Source of the DNA: Pseudomonadota bacterium
GTDB taxonomy: Bacteria; Pseudomonadota; Alphaproteobacteria; Rhizobiales; Aestuariivirgaceae
Length of the DNA: 64,000 bases
Direction of reading: 5' to 3'
Assembly (NCBI GenBank): GCA_963205315.1
Contig: CAUJIO010000052.1
Coordinates: 1 to 64,000, forward strand
Each line of letters starts with the position of its first letter. Within the stretch, counting starts at the first letter, position 1. Of the stretch, positions 44,224 to 55,100 are shown one piece after another. The translations under genes were made by a program, and so were the position numbers. The notes beneath the pieces were generated by a model. That model was not told the DNA's origin and searched no databases. It worked only from the letters and a program-made list of their open reading frames with translations.

Positions 44224-46395
44224 ATGATGCGGCAATACGAACTGGTCGAGCGGGTCACGAAGTATGATCCCGATGCGGATGAGGATCTGCTCAACCGCGC
44301 CTATGTCTACGCAATGAAGGCACATGGCAATCAGACCCGGGCGTCGGGCGAGGCCTATTTCAACCATCCGCTTGAGGTGGCGGCGATCCTCACCGAGATG
44401 AAGCTCGACTCTGCGACGATAGCCGCCGCACTGCTTCACGACACGGTTGAGGATACCGAGGCAACTCACCAGGAAATCGAGGAAAAATTCGGCAAGGAGA
44501 TTGCCGCCCTGGTCGACGGACTGACCAAGATCGCCAAGCTCGATCTGGTGACCAAGGAAGCGGCCCAGGCGGAAAACCTCAGGAAACTGCTGCTCGCCAT
44601 GTCAAAGGATGTGCGGGTGTTGCTGGTGAAGCTCGCCGACCGCTTGCACAACATGCGGACGCTCGAACATGTCAAACCCGACAAGCGGGTGCGCATTGCC
44701 CAGGAGACGATGGATATTTATGCGCCGCTGGCCGGGCGGATGGGCATGCAGGCGGTCCGCGATGAACTCGAGGACATCGCATTCCAGGTCCTGAACCCGG
44801 ACGGCAACAAGATCATCAACGACCGTCTGGCGAAACTCCATGCCGAGAGCGGCGGCATTCTCAAGTCGATCGAGGCCGAGCTGACGCAGAAGCTGGCCGA
44901 GAACGGCATCAAGGCGGAAGTCACCGGCCGCGAAAAGCGGTCCTATTCGATCTTCCGCAAGATGGAGCGGAAGCTGCTGTCGCTGGGCCAGCTCTCGGAC
45001 ATTTTCGGCTTCCGGGTCATCGTCGGCACGGTCGACCAGTGCTATCGGGCGCTGGGGATCATCCATCGCACCTACCGGGCGGTGCCCGGCCGTTTCAAGG
45101 ACTATATTTCGACCCCGAAGCAGAACGACTACCGTTCGATCCACACGACGGTCATCGGACCGCATCACATGCGGGTCGAGATGCAGATCCGCACGCGGTT
45201 GATGCACGAGATCGCCGAGCGCGGCGTTGCGGCGCATGCGATCTACAAGGATGCCCCGGACGCCAAGGAGGCGCTGGACGGGTTCCGCGCACCGGCTGCC
45301 GAATCCAATGCCTATCGCTGGCTGAGGCACCTGGTGGAGATGCTGCAGGAGGGCGAATCCCCACGCGAATTCCTTGAGCATACGAAGCTCGAATTGTTCC
45401 ATGATCAGGTGTTCTGCTTCACGCCGAAGGGCAAGCTGATCGCGCTCCCGAAAGGTGCGACGCCGATCGACTTTGCCTATGCGGTGCACACGTCGGTTGG
45501 AGACAGCTGTGTCGGCGCCAAGGTGAACGGCAACCACGCTCCGCTGGTGACGGAGCTTCAGAACGGTGACGAGGTCGACATCATCCGCTCCGAAGCACAG
45601 ACACCGCCCGCCGCCTGGGAGGGATTGGCCGTGACCGGCAAGGCACGCGCCGCCATCCGCAAGGCGACACGCGCCGCGGCCCGCAAGCAGTTTGCGGGGC
45701 TTGGCCGCGAGATCATCGAAAAGATGCTGGCGAAGCTCGGCAAGACCTATGTCGAGAAGGAAGTGACCACCGCCATTCCCCGGCTTGGCCACAAGAACAC
45801 TGATGATGCGCTTGCGGCCATCGGCAAGGGCGAGTTGTCGGCCATCGACGTCATGAAGGCGATGGGCCTGACGATCGATGATACCAAGCTCAAGGAACTC
45901 CGGCGCCGCACGCCGGCGCGCAAGGCGGATGGCGACGAGCTCTCCATTCCGGTTCGCGGCGTGTCGCGGACCACGGCACTTCGAATATCTCCGGACACGG
46001 GTGCGGTACCAGGCGAGCGGATCGTCGGCATTCTCATGCCAGGGGCGGGGATCACCATCTATCCGATTTTTGCCAAGGCGCTTGAGCAGTTCGACAACCA
46101 GCCTGAACGCTGGGTCGATCTGGCGTGGGATACGGGCGCTGAAGAACAGCGCTATCCGGCGCGCATCAAGGTGTCCATTCTCAACGAAGTCGGATCGCTG
46201 GCGCAGGTGGCGCAGGTGATCAGCGACCAGGGTGGCAACATCGATGCGCTGCAGATGGTGGCACGCGAAGGCGCGCGCGACTTCTTCGATCTCGACATCA
46301 TGCTCGAGGTGCATGACCTCAAGCATCTCAATGAAATCATGGCGGGGCTCAAAAGCCGCAGCGCCGTCAGCGACGTGACGCGCAAGACAGGATAG
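44224..46395 (+). CDS. rsh: RelA/SpoT bifunctional (p)ppGpp synthetase/hydrolase (Rsh)
   Basis: This 723-aa stringent-response enzyme both makes and breaks (p)ppGpp. The hydrolase HD domain (about 30-190) has [14 protein letters not shown]. The synthetase domain (about 230-360) has the GFRVIVGT region and [16 protein letters not shown] (about 400-460, [25 protein letters not shown]) and ACT (about 640-715) domains follow. It is the only Rel protein in the window and matches the single Rsh of alphaproteobacteria. No strong ribosome site precedes the ATG pair at 44224. Confidence 0.95.
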   Translation: MMRQYELVERVTKYDPDADEDLLNRAYVYAMKAHGNQTRASGEAYFNHPLEVAAILTEMKLDSATIAAALLHDTVEDTEATHQEIEEKFGKEIAALVDGLTKIAKLDLVTKEAAQAENLRKLLLAMSKDVRVLLVKLADRLHNMRTLEHVKPDKRVRIAQETMDIYAPLAGRMGMQAVRDELEDIAFQVLNPDGNKIINDRLAKLHAESGGILKSIEAELTQKLAENGIKAEVTGREKRSYSIFRKMERKLLSLGQLSDIFGFRVIVGTVDQCYRALGIIHRTYRAVPGRFKDYISTPKQNDYRSIHTTVIGPHHMRVEMQIRTRLMHEIAERGVAAHAIYKDAPDAKEALDGFRAPAAESNAYRWLRHLVEMLQEGESPREFLEHTKLELFHDQVFCFTPKGKLIALPKGATPIDFAYAVHTSVGDSCVGAKVNGNHAPLVTELQNGDEVDIIRSEAQTPPAAWEGLAVTGKARAAIRKATRAAARKQFAGLGREIIEKMLAKLGKTYVEKEVTTAIPRLGHKNTDDALAAIGKGELSAIDVMKAMGLTIDDTKLKELRRRTPARKADGDELSIPVRGVSRTTALRISPDTGAVPGERIVGILMPGAGITIYPIFAKALEQFDNQPERWVDLAWDTGAEEQRYPARIKVSILNEVGSLAQVAQVISDQGGNIDALQMVAREGARDFFDLDIMLEVHDLKHLNEIMAGLKSRSAVSDVTRKTG

Positions 46396-46399
46396 GACG

Positions 46400-46987
46400 A
46401 TGCTGACACAGACCGAAGTACTGAACGAATTCCGGGCCGCAGGCGCATTGCTCGAAGGGCATTTCATCCTGTCTTCGGGCCTTCATTCCAGCCGCTACCT
46501 GCAATGTGCGCGGGTGCTGATGGATCCGGCGCGGGCGGCGCGGCTGTGCGCCTCGCTGGCGGAGAGCGTCCGGGCTCTCGGGATCGGCCGGATTGACCTC
46601 GTGGCCTCGCCCGCCATGGGCGGCGTGGTGGTGGGGTATGAAATGGGCCGGCAGCTGGGCGTGCCTTCGATCTTCTTCGAACGCGTCGAGGGAAAGCTGG
46701 CGTTGCGCCGCGGCTTCAACATCGAGAAGGGCGCGCGGGTCCTGATGGTCGAGGACATCGTCACGACCGGGCTGTCGTCGCGCGAATGCATCGCCGGCAT
46801 CGCGGATGAAGGTGGTATTACGGTCGGCGCCGCCTGCCTAATCGACCGCTCGGGCGGCAAGGCCGATCTCGGCGTGCCGTTGGCGTCCCTGACCGTTCTC
46901 GATATTCCTGCCTATGCGGCCGACAGGCTGCCGCCGGAACTGGCCGCTCTTCCTGCCATCAAGCCGGGGAGCCGGGGCCTCAAATGA
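46400..46987 (+). CDS. pyrE: Orotate phosphoribosyltransferase
   Basis: This 195-aa enzyme makes OMP from orotate and PRPP in pyrimidine synthesis. The PRPP motif [18 protein letters not shown] lies near residues 114-131. The N-terminal [21 protein letters not shown] contains the orotate-side residues, and [14 protein letters not shown] holds the catalytic loop lysine. It starts four bases after rsh and overlaps acpS by four bases (ATGA). Confidence 0.95.
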   Translation: MLTQTEVLNEFRAAGALLEGHFILSSGLHSSRYLQCARVLMDPARAARLCASLAESVRALGIGRIDLVASPAMGGVVVGYEMGRQLGVPSIFFERVEGKLALRRGFNIEKGARVLMVEDIVTTGLSSRECIAGIADEGGITVGAACLIDRSGGKADLGVPLASLTVLDIPAYAADRLPPELAALPAIKPGSRGLK

Positions 46988-47385
46988 TCATCGGGATCGG
47001 CAATGACGTGATCGACATCCGGCGCATCGAGGAGACGCTGGACAAGTATGGCGAACGTTTCATCCAGCGCATCTTCACCGATGTCGAAATCACCAAATCG
47101 GAGAAGCGGGCGCAGCGGGCCGCCTCCTACGCCAAGCGATTCGCCGCCAAGGAAGCCTGTTCCAAGGCGCTGGGTACGGGGTTTCGCGCCGGGGTGTTCT
47201 GGAAGGACATGGGCGTGGTCAACGAACCATCGGGCAAGCCCACCATGTCGCTGACCGGAGGCGCCAGGGCGCATCTCGACCGCATGACTCCGCCCGGCCA
47301 CAGCGTCCGGATCCATGTGACGATTACCGACGACTTTCCCTATGCGTATGCCTTCGTGATGATCGAGGCGGTGATGGCGGGCTGA
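46984..47385 (+). CDS. acpS: Holo-[acyl-carrier-protein] synthase
   Basis: This 133-aa enzyme attaches 4'-phosphopantetheine to acyl carrier protein. The hallmark [23 protein letters not shown] is at the N-terminus (the Asp binds Mg2+), and [15 protein letters not shown] is near residue 55-70. The first bases overlap pyrE (ATGA). The length is standard. Confidence 0.95.
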   Translation: MIIGIGNDVIDIRRIEETLDKYGERFIQRIFTDVEITKSEKRAQRAASYAKRFAAKEACSKALGTGFRAGVFWKDMGVVNEPSGKPTMSLTGGARAHLDRMTPPGHSVRIHVTITDDFPYAYAFVMIEAVMAG

Positions 47386-47521
47386 CAACTGTGCCCAAAA
47401 CGCAACAGTGAATCGCCTTGAAGCGTGTTGCGTTGCATCACATATGGTCAAAGGCTATACGCCAAACGTAGTAGACCGGGTGACAGTGGGCTTGGGTCGG
47501 ATGCACAAGAAAGACCATACA

Positions 47522-48328
47522 ATGGCAGCGGCACAGGACACGCGGCGCAAGTCTGAAGATGGCTTGTGGGAAACCGTCAAGGTTATCATTCAGGCGCTGC
47601 TGATCGCCTTCTTCGTCCGCACGTTCCTCTATCAGCCGTTCAACATCCCGTCCGCGTCGATGTATCCGACACTGAAGATCGGTGATTACCTTTTTGTTTC
47701 AAAGCTTTCCTACGGATATGGAAAGTACAGCTTCAATTTCTCCCTGGGCGTTTTCGGCACTGAGTGGATCAAGTGCTGCTCAATGATCGATTTTCCCGGC
47801 CGCGTCGTGCTGGCCGATACGCCGAAGCGTGGCGACGTGGCGGTGTTCAAGCTGCCGACCGACACCAACATCGACTACATCAAGCGGGTGATCGGCCTTC
47901 CCGGTGACCGGATCCAAATGAAGGACGGCGTGCTGCATATCAACGGCGTGGCTGTGCCGAAGGTGCCGGTGCCGAATTACGACAATCGCGAGCATCAGGC
48001 TTTCAGCGGCGGGCCTGATGAGATCCCGATGTTCGAGGAAACCCTGCCGAACGGCGTCAAGTACTTCGTGCTGGACGCCGGTGACCAGGGCTGGCCCGAC
48101 AACTCGGACGAATATGTCGTTCCGGCCGACCATTATTTCATGATGGGCGACAACCGCGACAACTCGCAGGATTCGCGCTTCGCCAATGTCGTGGGCTTTG
48201 TACCGCTGGAGAATTTTGTCGGACGGGCCGATATCATCTTCTTCTCGATTTCGCCCGATGCAAGCCTGGTGGAAGTGTGGCGGTGGCCGTTTGTGATCCG
48301 CTGGAGCCGCTTCTTCAACCTGATCTGA
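47522..48328 (+). CDS. lepB: Signal peptidase I
   Basis: This 268-aa membrane protease cuts signal peptides off exported proteins. After a short cytoplasmic start and one membrane helix (about 22-40) comes the catalytic Ser46 in PSASMYPTL. The catalytic lysine is Lys121 in YIKRVIGLPGD. Box D MMGDNRDNSQDSR and box E follow. ATG 47522 gives the usual N-terminus; the ORF can extend to 47408 without a ribosome site. It precedes rnc by 7 bases. Confidence 0.93.
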   Translation: MAAAQDTRRKSEDGLWETVKVIIQALLIAFFVRTFLYQPFNIPSASMYPTLKIGDYLFVSKLSYGYGKYSFNFSLGVFGTEWIKCCSMIDFPGRVVLADTPKRGDVAVFKLPTDTNIDYIKRVIGLPGDRIQMKDGVLHINGVAVPKVPVPNYDNREHQAFSGGPDEIPMFEETLPNGVKYFVLDAGDQGWPDNSDEYVVPADHYFMMGDNRDNSQDSRFANVVGFVPLENFVGRADIIFFSISPDASLVEVWRWPFVIRWSRFFNLI

Positions 48329-48335
48329 CCTGCCT

Positions 48336-49025
48336 GTGACGCGCATCAGCCCAACGCAGCTTGAGGAAATTTCGGCGCGCATCGGTTATCGCTTCAAAGA
48401 TGAGAGGCTGCTAGCCCGGGCGCTGACGCATGCCAGCACCATCAAGCACAAGGGCGACTACCAGCGGCTGGAATATCTCGGGGACCGGGTGCTGGGCCTG
48501 GTGATTGCCGAGCATCTGTTCCGCAGCAATCCGGAGCAAAGCGAGGGCGAGCTTTCGGCGGCCCTCAGTGCGCTGGTGCGCGGCGAGGCCTGCGCGCTGG
48601 CGGGCGATTCGTTCGGTCTCAGCGAACTGGTGTTTCTCGGCAGCAGCGAGAAGGCCAAGGGCATGAACCTCAATCGCACGGTGCTTGGCGATGTCATGGA
48701 AGCCTTGGTGGCGGCCATCTATCTCGACGGCGGGCTCGATGCGGCAAGGGATTTCGTGTTGCGGATGTGGGCGCCGCAACTGGCGCATCCGGCACGGTTG
48801 ACCAAGGATGCCAAGACATTCCTGCAGGAATGGGCGCTGGGCCGGGCCCTGCCCATTCCGGCTTACAGGATCGTCAGCCGCGAAGGACCGGAGCATGAGC
48901 CAGTTTTTGTGGTCGCGGTCGACATCAAGGGCAAGGAGCCTGCGGAAGGCACTGCGAAGAGCAAACGGGCGGCCGAACAGGAGGCTGCCGATCTATTTCT
49001 GAAACGCGAAGGGATCAGGCCATGA
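48336..49025 (+). CDS. rnc: Ribonuclease III
   Basis: This 229-aa endonuclease cuts double-stranded RNA, such as rRNA precursors. The signature RLEYLGDRVLGLVIAEHLF carries Glu and Asp metal ligands, DVMEALVAAIYLDGG is the second metal segment, and a C-terminal double-stranded RNA-binding domain runs from about 155 to 225. It starts with GTG, just after lepB, and overlaps era by four bases (ATGA). Confidence 0.94.
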   Translation: MTRISPTQLEEISARIGYRFKDERLLARALTHASTIKHKGDYQRLEYLGDRVLGLVIAEHLFRSNPEQSEGELSAALSALVRGEACALAGDSFGLSELVFLGSSEKAKGMNLNRTVLGDVMEALVAAIYLDGGLDAARDFVLRMWAPQLAHPARLTKDAKTFLQEWALGRALPIPAYRIVSREGPEHEPVFVVAVDIKGKEPAEGTAKSKRAAEQEAADLFLKREGIRP

Positions 49026-49954
49026 GCGACGAAAAACAGGCTGAGCCCGCCGAGGCCACGCCACATGTGCAGACCCACTGCGGGTTCTGCGCCATCATCG
49101 GTGCGCCGAACGCCGGAAAGTCCACGCTGGTCAACCAGCTGACCGGCTCCAAGATTTCGATCGTCAGCCACAAGGTGCAAACGACGCGGGCCCGCATCCG
49201 GGCCATTGCGATGGAAGGATCAACGCAGATCGTGCTGGTCGACACGCCCGGCATTTTCAAGCCCCGGCGCATGCTGGACAAGGCCATGGTCGCCAATGCC
49301 TGGGGCGGGGCCGGTGATGCTGACGCGGTGGTGCTTCTGGTCGATGGGCGGCCCGGTGTGACGGACGAATCCAAAGAGATCATGGCGCAGCTCAAAGCCA
49401 CCGGCACGAAGGCGATGCTGGTCATCAACAAGATCGACCTGATGGCCCGCGACAAGCTGCTGGAAACGGCGCAGGCCTTCAACGCGGAATTCGACTTCGA
49501 GCAGACCTTCATGGTGAGTGCGCTCAATGGTTCGGGTACGGACGATCTGCGCAAGGCGATGGCGGCGAAGATGCCGCCTGGTCCGTGGCTCTATCCGGAA
49601 GACCAGGTTGCGGATCTGCAATTGCGGTTCATGGCCGCCGAGATGACGCGCGAAAAGATCTATGAGCGCCTGCACGAAGAGCTGCCCTATGCCTCCACCG
49701 TCGAGACCGAGGGTTGGGAAGAACGCAAGGACGGCTCGGTCAAGATCGATCAGGTGATTTATGTCGAGCGCGACAGCCAGAAGGCCATCGTGCTGGGCAA
49801 AGGCGGCGCGCAAGTGAAACTCATCGGCCAGCTGGCGCGCGCCGAGATGGAAAAGGAGTTCGGGCGCAAGGTGCATCTGTTCCTGTTCGTGAAGGTCCGC
49901 GAGAACTGGACCGAGGACAAGGAACGGCTGCGCATGATGGGCCTCGATATCTGA
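49022..49954 (+). CDS. era: GTPase Era
   Basis: This 310-aa GTPase helps 16S rRNA maturation. The N-terminal GTPase domain has the G1 motif GAPNAGKSTLVNQ, DTPG (VLVDTPGIFKPR) and NKID. The C-terminal KH domain (about 210-300) has VIYVERDSQKAIVLGKGG. It overlaps rnc and is followed four bases later by recO. Confidence 0.95.
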   Translation: MSDEKQAEPAEATPHVQTHCGFCAIIGAPNAGKSTLVNQLTGSKISIVSHKVQTTRARIRAIAMEGSTQIVLVDTPGIFKPRRMLDKAMVANAWGGAGDADAVVLLVDGRPGVTDESKEIMAQLKATGTKAMLVINKIDLMARDKLLETAQAFNAEFDFEQTFMVSALNGSGTDDLRKAMAAKMPPGPWLYPEDQVADLQLRFMAAEMTREKIYERLHEELPYASTVETEGWEERKDGSVKIDQVIYVERDSQKAIVLGKGGAQVKLIGQLARAEMEKEFGRKVHLFLFVKVRENWTEDKERLRMMGLDI

Positions 49955-49958
49955 CGCG

Positions 49959-50681
49959 ATGGAGTGGCGCGACGAGGGTGTTATCCTGTCGGTGCGCCGC
50001 CATGGCGAGACCAGTGCCATTGCCGAAATCCTGACCGCCGGGCATGGCCGCTGCCTGGGACTGGTGCGGGGCGGGCGTTCGCGGTTGCAGCGCCCGGTGC
50101 TGCAGGCTGGCAATGCCGTTCAGGCGGTTTGGCGGGCGCGGCTGGAAGAGCAACTCGGCACATATGTGCTGGAGCCGCTTGACCTGCGGGCCGGCGCCAT
50201 CATGGAAGAACCCTTCAGGCTGGCCGGGCTTTCGACATTGGCGGGGCTGGCCGGCTTGCTGCCGGAGCGCGAACCGCATGGCCGTGTCTATGAGGGACTT
50301 CGCATCGTTCTGGGAGCGATCGAGCAGGACGAGGTATGGCCGGCCCTTCTGGTTCGCTGGGAAATGGGGTTATTGGACGAACTCGGCTTTGGCCTCGACC
50401 TGTCGGAGTGCGCGGCCACCGGCCGGAACGAGGATCTTATCTATGTGTCGCCGAAAAGCGGCAAGGCGGTGAGCCGGACTGCGGGGGAGCCCTACAAGGA
50501 CCGGCTGTTCCGCTTGCCGGGATTTCTGCAGGCGAATGTCGATGCGAGTGTAGCCGATGTGCTCGACGGCCTGAAACTGACGGGATATTTCCTGCACCGG
50601 CATGTATTCGAGCCACGTGGTGCCACGATGCCGGAACAGCGCGAACGGGTGATCCGCGGATTGGCCGAAAGGCCGCATTGA
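49959..50681 (+). CDS. recO: DNA repair protein RecO
   Basis: This 240-aa protein loads RecA with RecR and RecF in recombination repair. The N-terminal OB-fold (about 1-75) starts MEWRDEGVILSVRRHGETSAIAEILT. The C-terminal helical domain contains RWEMGLLDELGFGLDLSECA, typical of RecO. It is part of the rnc-era-recO operon. Confidence 0.93.
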   Translation: MEWRDEGVILSVRRHGETSAIAEILTAGHGRCLGLVRGGRSRLQRPVLQAGNAVQAVWRARLEEQLGTYVLEPLDLRAGAIMEEPFRLAGLSTLAGLAGLLPEREPHGRVYEGLRIVLGAIEQDEVWPALLVRWEMGLLDELGFGLDLSECAATGRNEDLIYVSPKSGKAVSRTAGEPYKDRLFRLPGFLQANVDASVADVLDGLKLTGYFLHRHVFEPRGATMPEQRERVIRGLAERPH

Positions 50682-50743
50682 GGTTCTGCGCGCGCCTCGA
50701 TAGAGGGCGCTTTGAACGAGGACGATCAGCAAAGGTACAGACG

Positions 50744-51148
50744 ATGCTTGGACGGTTGAATCATGTTGCCATTGCGGTGCCGGATCTGGCGAAGGGAGCG
50801 GAGGTCTATCGCATGATGCTGGGCGCCACGGTGTCCGCACCGCAGGCGGAGCCGGCGCATGGCGTGACGGTGGTGTTCGTCGAACTGCCCAACACCAAGA
50901 TCGAGCTTCTGGAGCCCTTGGGCGAGGCGTCGCCCATCAAGGCTTTCCTCGAGAAGAATCCGTCGGGCGGCATCCATCATGTATGCTACGAAGTCGCCGA
51001 CATCATAGCGGCGCGCGATCATCTAAAGGCTAGTGGCGCGCGGGTGCTGGGCGACGGGACGCCGAAGATCGGCGCACATGGCAAGCCCGTGCTGTTTCTT
51101 CACCCCAAGGATTTCTGCGGCACGCTGGTTGAACTGGAGCAGGCATGA
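50744..51148 (+). CDS. mce: Methylmalonyl-CoA epimerase
   Basis: This 134-aa VOC-superfamily enzyme interconverts methylmalonyl-CoA epimers in propionyl-CoA metabolism. Metal ligands are His7 in LNHVAIAV, the His in GIHHVCYEV and the Glu at the C-terminus (LVELEQA). The conserved stretch VVFVELPNTKIELLEPLG is also visible. AAAGG before ATG 50744 supports this start. It overlaps the DUF1467 gene by four bases (ATGA). Confidence 0.92.
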   Translation: MLGRLNHVAIAVPDLAKGAEVYRMMLGATVSAPQAEPAHGVTVVFVELPNTKIELLEPLGEASPIKAFLEKNPSGGIHHVCYEVADIIAARDHLKASGARVLGDGTPKIGAHGKPVLFLHPKDFCGTLVELEQA

Positions 51149-51417
51149 CACTTCCGACGGGAATTGCAATTTACTTCATTGTCTGGTGGGTGTGCCTGTT
51201 CGTGGTGCTGCCTTTTGGCGTGCGCAATGCGCATGAAGAGGGCGTCGCCGTCGGCGAGGGCCATGAGTCGGGTGCGCCCGTTGCACCCAAGCTGTTGAAG
51301 AAGGTGATCGCTACGACGGTGCTGTCGGCTGTCGTGTTCGTCTTGATCTGGGGACAGATGACCTATGGCTGGATCGGGTTTGCCGATATTCCGTTCCTCG
51401 GCAATCTGATCCACTGA
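51145..51417 (+). CDS. DUF1467 family membrane protein
   Basis: This 90-aa protein has two membrane helices (IAIYFIVWWVCLFVVLPFGV and ATTVLSAVVFVLIWGQM). The alphaproteobacterial DUF1467 family has the conserved FGVRNAHEEG segment; its function is unknown. It overlaps mce by four bases and is followed by a terminator. Confidence 0.88.
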   Translation: MTLPTGIAIYFIVWWVCLFVVLPFGVRNAHEEGVAVGEGHESGAPVAPKLLKKVIATTVLSAVVFVLIWGQMTYGWIGFADIPFLGNLIH

Positions 51418-51780
51418 CACGGCCCAGAATCAGAAAAGGCGGAGCTTTGGGCCCCGCCTTGTTCTTTCGACTGTGTTTCCTTTTACTGCCGATGACCTGA
51501 CCGGCGGGGCAGCTGCAAAATCGCGCGCCCGGAAACTTCCTCCCCAGACCTGGGTCCACCTGAGTGCAACACCGTGGTCTTGTTCTTATTGCAGGTGAAG
51601 CTAGCACAAGATTATTGGATGTCGAGACAAAAATGACATGAAGTGGACACAATTGGACACTGGGCCAAACAAGGTTTCCAGATCCCTGAGGGCCAGGTCC
51701 TGCGAATTTGGCGGGCGCTGTCTTGAGTTCCCGGGCGTTTCCCTTAAAAGGGCGCAAACTCTTAGGAAATAGAGATTCCG
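51418..51780. other. 363-base gap before proS
   Basis: Beyond the terminator at its start, this region contains two copies of TGGACAC (51644-51650 and 51654-51660), one helical turn apart, and probably a long proS leader. No gene with a ribosome site was seen. No T-box-like structure was recognised. Confidence 0.5.
51436..51460 (+). terminator. Intrinsic terminator of the rnc-era-recO-mce-DUF1467 unit
   Basis: AAGGCGG and CCGCCTT form a 7-bp stem, followed by GTTCTTTC. Confidence 0.6.
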
Positions 51781-53106
51781 ATGCGCCTTTCTCAATATTT
51801 CATGCCGATCCTCCGCGACGATCCGAAAGAAGCGGAGATCGTCTCCCACAAGCTGATGTTGCGTTGCGGCATGATCCGCCAGGAGGCGGCAGGAAGTTAT
51901 TCCTGGCTGCCAATGGGCTATCGCGTGCTGCGCAAGATCGAGCAGATTGTCCGCGAGGAGCAGAACCGCGCCGGCGCCATCGAGGTGTTGATGCCGACGA
52001 TCCAGCCGGCCGACCTGTGGCGCAGGTCCGGACGCTATGACGCCTATGGCAAGGAAATGCTGCGCATCAAGGACCGGCACGACCGCGACATGCTGTTTGG
52101 CCCCACCAACGAGGAGATGATCACCGACATCTTCGCCCAAGGTGTGCAGAGCTATAAGGATGTGCCGCGCAATCTCTATCACATCCAGTGGAAATTCCGA
52201 GACGAGGTGCGCCCAAGGTTCGGCGTGATGCGCGGACGCGAATTCCTCATGAAGGACGCGTATTCCTTCGACATTTCGCGGGAAGCGGGCCAGCATTCCT
52301 ACAACAAGATGTTTGTGAGCTATCTGCGCACCTTTGCGCGGCTTGGCCTCAAGGCCGTTCCGATGCGCGCCGAAACCGGGCCGATCGGCGGCTCGGACAG
52401 CCACGAATTCCTGATTCTCGCCGATACCGGCGAGTCGGAAGTGTTCTTCGACAAGGGCTTCCACGATATGGATTGGGCGGCCTTCGACATCGACTACGAC
52501 GATGTCGGAGCGGTGGCCAAGGTGGTCGGTGACTTCACCTCGAAATATGCCGCGACGTCCGAAATGCATGACCAGGCCGATTACGAAGCGCGGGTTCCGG
52601 CAGAGCGCCGCGTGACCGGCCGCGGCATCGAAGTCGGTCACATCTTTTTCTTTGGCACAAAATATTCCGAACCGCTGGGCGCGGAAGTTCAGGGACCGGA
52701 TGGCAAGAAGGTGACCTTGCAATCGGGGTCCTATGGCATCGGTGTCTCGCGTCTTGTGGGTGGCATCATCGAGGCCTCTCATGACGAGGCTGGCATCATC
52801 TGGCCGGAGCCGGTGGCGCCGTTCAAGGTGGGCCTCATCAACCTCAAGGCCGGCGATGCTGAAACCGAGACGGCGTGCAATGCCATTTACAAAGCGCTGG
52901 AAGCGAAGGGCGTCGATGTTCTCTATGATGACCGCGACGACCGGGCCGGCGCCAAGTTCGCGGCGATGGATCTGATCGGCCTGCCATGGCAGGTGATCAT
53001 CGGGCCGCGCGGCCTCAAGGATGGCATCGCCGAAGTGAAGAACCGCAAGACGGGTGCACGCGAGAACGTGGCGCTGGATCAAATCGTGGCGCGCTTCACC
53101 TCCTGA
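51781..53106 (+). CDS. proS: Prolyl-tRNA synthetase (short alphaproteobacterial type)
   Basis: This 441-aa class II synthetase charges tRNA-Pro. Class II motif 2 is in [26 protein letters not shown], motif 3 in [21 protein letters not shown], and motif 1 in [19 protein letters not shown]. The C-terminal anticodon domain runs from about 345 to 440. It lacks the insertion (INS) editing domain of about 180 residues found in E. coli ProS (about 570 aa), as is normal for alphaproteobacteria, where trans-editing proteins take over. Its stop overlaps the lolC/E start by one base. Confidence 0.95.
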   Translation: MRLSQYFMPILRDDPKEAEIVSHKLMLRCGMIRQEAAGSYSWLPMGYRVLRKIEQIVREEQNRAGAIEVLMPTIQPADLWRRSGRYDAYGKEMLRIKDRHDRDMLFGPTNEEMITDIFAQGVQSYKDVPRNLYHIQWKFRDEVRPRFGVMRGREFLMKDAYSFDISREAGQHSYNKMFVSYLRTFARLGLKAVPMRAETGPIGGSDSHEFLILADTGESEVFFDKGFHDMDWAAFDIDYDDVGAVAKVVGDFTSKYAATSEMHDQADYEARVPAERRVTGRGIEVGHIFFFGTKYSEPLGAEVQGPDGKKVTLQSGSYGIGVSRLVGGIIEASHDEAGIIWPEPVAPFKVGLINLKAGDAETETACNAIYKALEAKGVDVLYDDRDDRAGAKFAAMDLIGLPWQVIIGPRGLKDGIAEVKNRKTGARENVALDQIVARFTS

Positions 53107-54416
53107 TGGACAAGAACCTTCCCGATACGCGGCCGTTTGCGCCCTTCGAGTGGATTCTCGCCGGGCGCTATTTGCGGGCGCGGCGCCGGGAAGGTTTCAT
53201 TTCGGTCATTTCGCTGTTTTCGTTCCTCGGCATTCTGCTCGGTGTCGCGACCCTCATCGTGGTGATGGCCGTACTCAACGGTTTTCGCGCCGAACTGCTC
53301 GACAAGATCCTCGGCTTTCAGGGCCATGCCAGCGTCTACCACTCCGACGTCAGTCCGATCGAGGACTACGTGGATCTGCAGAATCGCATTTCGCAGATCC
53401 CGGGTGTGACGCGCGCGGTGGCGCTGGTCGAAGGGCAGGCCATGGCATCGAGCCTGCGCAACAACACCGGGGCGCTGGTGCGAGGGATTTCGGAAGCCGA
53501 CATCCAGAAGCTGTCGAGCCTCAACAATGCCGACTTGCGCACGGCGCTCAATGAGCCGGGTGTGCCGGATGAAAAGCCAGGCTTTACGGGTTTCGACAAA
53601 TCGGCTGGCGTGGCGATCGGCGAACGCATGGCGTGGAAGCACCGGCTGGGGCTGGGGTCCAGCCTGACGATCATTTCACCCGACGGTCCCGATACGGTTG
53701 TCGGCAATGCGCCGCGAATCCGTGACTATCCCGTGGTGGCGATCTTCAAGGTCGGGATGTCGGACTATGACGAGAACGTCATCTACATGCCGCTGGCCGA
53801 AGCGCAGGATTACTTCGTCATGGAACAAGGCGTCACCCAGATCGAGGTGATGGTGGAGAAGCCAGACGAGATCGACTCACTTGTCGCCTCGCTTGCCGAT
53901 ACCGCAGGCGATGCCATGACGGTCAACACCTGGAAGCAGCGCAATGTAACCTTCTTCAATGCGCTGGCGGTGGAGCGCAACGTGATGTTCCTGGTGCTGA
54001 CGATGATCATCCTCGTTGCGGCGCTGAACATCATTTCAGGCCTCATCATGCTGGTGAAGGACAAGGGCCGCGACATTGCCATCCTCCGCACCATGGGGGC
54101 GACTCGTGGCTCGATTCAGCGCGTGTTCTTCCTCACGGGTGCGGCGATCGGCACAGCGGGCACGCTCGGTGGATTTCTTGTCGGGCTGCTGATCTGCCTC
54201 AACACCGAGAACATCCGGAAGTTCATTTCTTTCGTGTCGGGCGTCGATCCATTCAATCCCGAAATCTATTATCTGGCGCAATTGCCGGCGAAGATGGACC
54301 CATGGCAGACACTTTCCATTGTGCTGATGGCGCTTGGGTTGTCATTCCTGGCGACGCTCTATCCGTCCTGGCGGGCAGCCAGGCTCGATCCCGTTGAGGC
54401 ATTGAGATACGAATGA
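53106..54416 (+). CDS. lolC: Lipoprotein-releasing ABC transporter permease (LolC/LolE family)
   Basis: This 436-aa inner-membrane protein has one N-terminal helix (about 30-55), a periplasmic domain (about 55-280) and three C-terminal helices (about 285-430), the LolC/E layout. It shows the typical [23 protein letters not shown] start and [17 protein letters not shown] segment. With LolD it extracts lipoproteins for transfer to LolA. Only one permease gene is present, so it may act as a homodimer (LolF-like). Confidence 0.9.
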   Translation: MDKNLPDTRPFAPFEWILAGRYLRARRREGFISVISLFSFLGILLGVATLIVVMAVLNGFRAELLDKILGFQGHASVYHSDVSPIEDYVDLQNRISQIPGVTRAVALVEGQAMASSLRNNTGALVRGISEADIQKLSSLNNADLRTALNEPGVPDEKPGFTGFDKSAGVAIGERMAWKHRLGLGSSLTIISPDGPDTVVGNAPRIRDYPVVAIFKVGMSDYDENVIYMPLAEAQDYFVMEQGVTQIEVMVEKPDEIDSLVASLADTAGDAMTVNTWKQRNVTFFNALAVERNVMFLVLTMIILVAALNIISGLIMLVKDKGRDIAILRTMGATRGSIQRVFFLTGAAIGTAGTLGGFLVGLLICLNTENIRKFISFVSGVDPFNPEIYYLAQLPAKMDPWQTLSIVLMALGLSFLATLYPSWRAARLDPVEALRYE

Positions 54417-55099
54417 CCACTTCGACTCCGGCACTCGAACTGCGGGACGTGTCGCGCTCCTATGCCGAAGGCAAGGGACAGCTCGAGGTCTTCAAGGCGC
54501 TCAATCTGGCGGTGATGCCGGGCGAGATCGTGGCACTGGTGGGTCAGTCGGGCTCTGGCAAATCCTCGCTGCTGCATATCGCCGGATTGCTCGAAGCACC
54601 GACGTCGGGCGAGGTGCTGATTGCCGGGCAGAATTGTTCGACCCTGGATGACGCGGCGCGCACCCGCATTCGCCGCATCGGCATTGGCTTCGTTTATCAG
54701 TTCCACCATCTGCTGCCGGAATTCTCGGCGGTCGAGAATGTGATGATGCCGCAACTCATCGCCGGCGCCACCAAGCAGGCTGCCATGGCGCGAGCCCGGG
54801 ACCTGCTGACGCGCATGGGACTGGAACCTCGGCTGGAACACCGGCCAACCGAACTCTCGGGCGGTGAGCAGCAGCGTGTGGCGATCGCACGCGCCTTGGC
54901 CAACCGTCCGCTGCTGCTGCTTGCCGACGAGCCCACCGGCAATCTTGATCCATCCACAGCGGCGCGGGTGCACGACGAGTTGCTGCGGCTGATCCAGGAA
55001 GAGGGGCTCGGCGCCCTGGTGGCCACGCATAACCATGAACTTGCAAACGGCATGAGCCGCATTGCCAGGCTCGATCAGGGCCGGATCATCGAAGGTTGA
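54413..55099 (+). CDS. lolD: Lipoprotein-releasing system ATP-binding protein LolD
   Basis: This 228-aa ABC ATPase has Walker [13 protein letters not shown] (near 44-55), signature [15 protein letters not shown], and Walker [13 protein letters not shown]. The Lol motif region [21 protein letters not shown] is the LolD hallmark. It overlaps the permease gene by four bases (ATGA) and starts the conserved link to the HDAC and dnaE genes. Confidence 0.93.
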   Translation: MTTSTPALELRDVSRSYAEGKGQLEVFKALNLAVMPGEIVALVGQSGSGKSSLLHIAGLLEAPTSGEVLIAGQNCSTLDDAARTRIRRIGIGFVYQFHHLLPEFSAVENVMMPQLIAGATKQAAMARARDLLTRMGLEPRLEHRPTELSGGEQQRVAIARALANRPLLLLADEPTGNLDPSTAARVHDELLRLIQEEGLGALVATHNHELANGMSRIARLDQGRIIEG

Positions 55100-55100
55100 C

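Noticed and set aside
44602..46467. Minus-strand frame of 621 residues opposite rsh
   Set aside because: Antisense shadow of a clear rsh gene with no domain of its own.
51601..53082. Long minus-strand frame of 493 residues opposite proS
   Set aside because: It is rich in His, Asp and Arg, as expected when a high-G+C gene is read antisense, and covers a certain proS gene.
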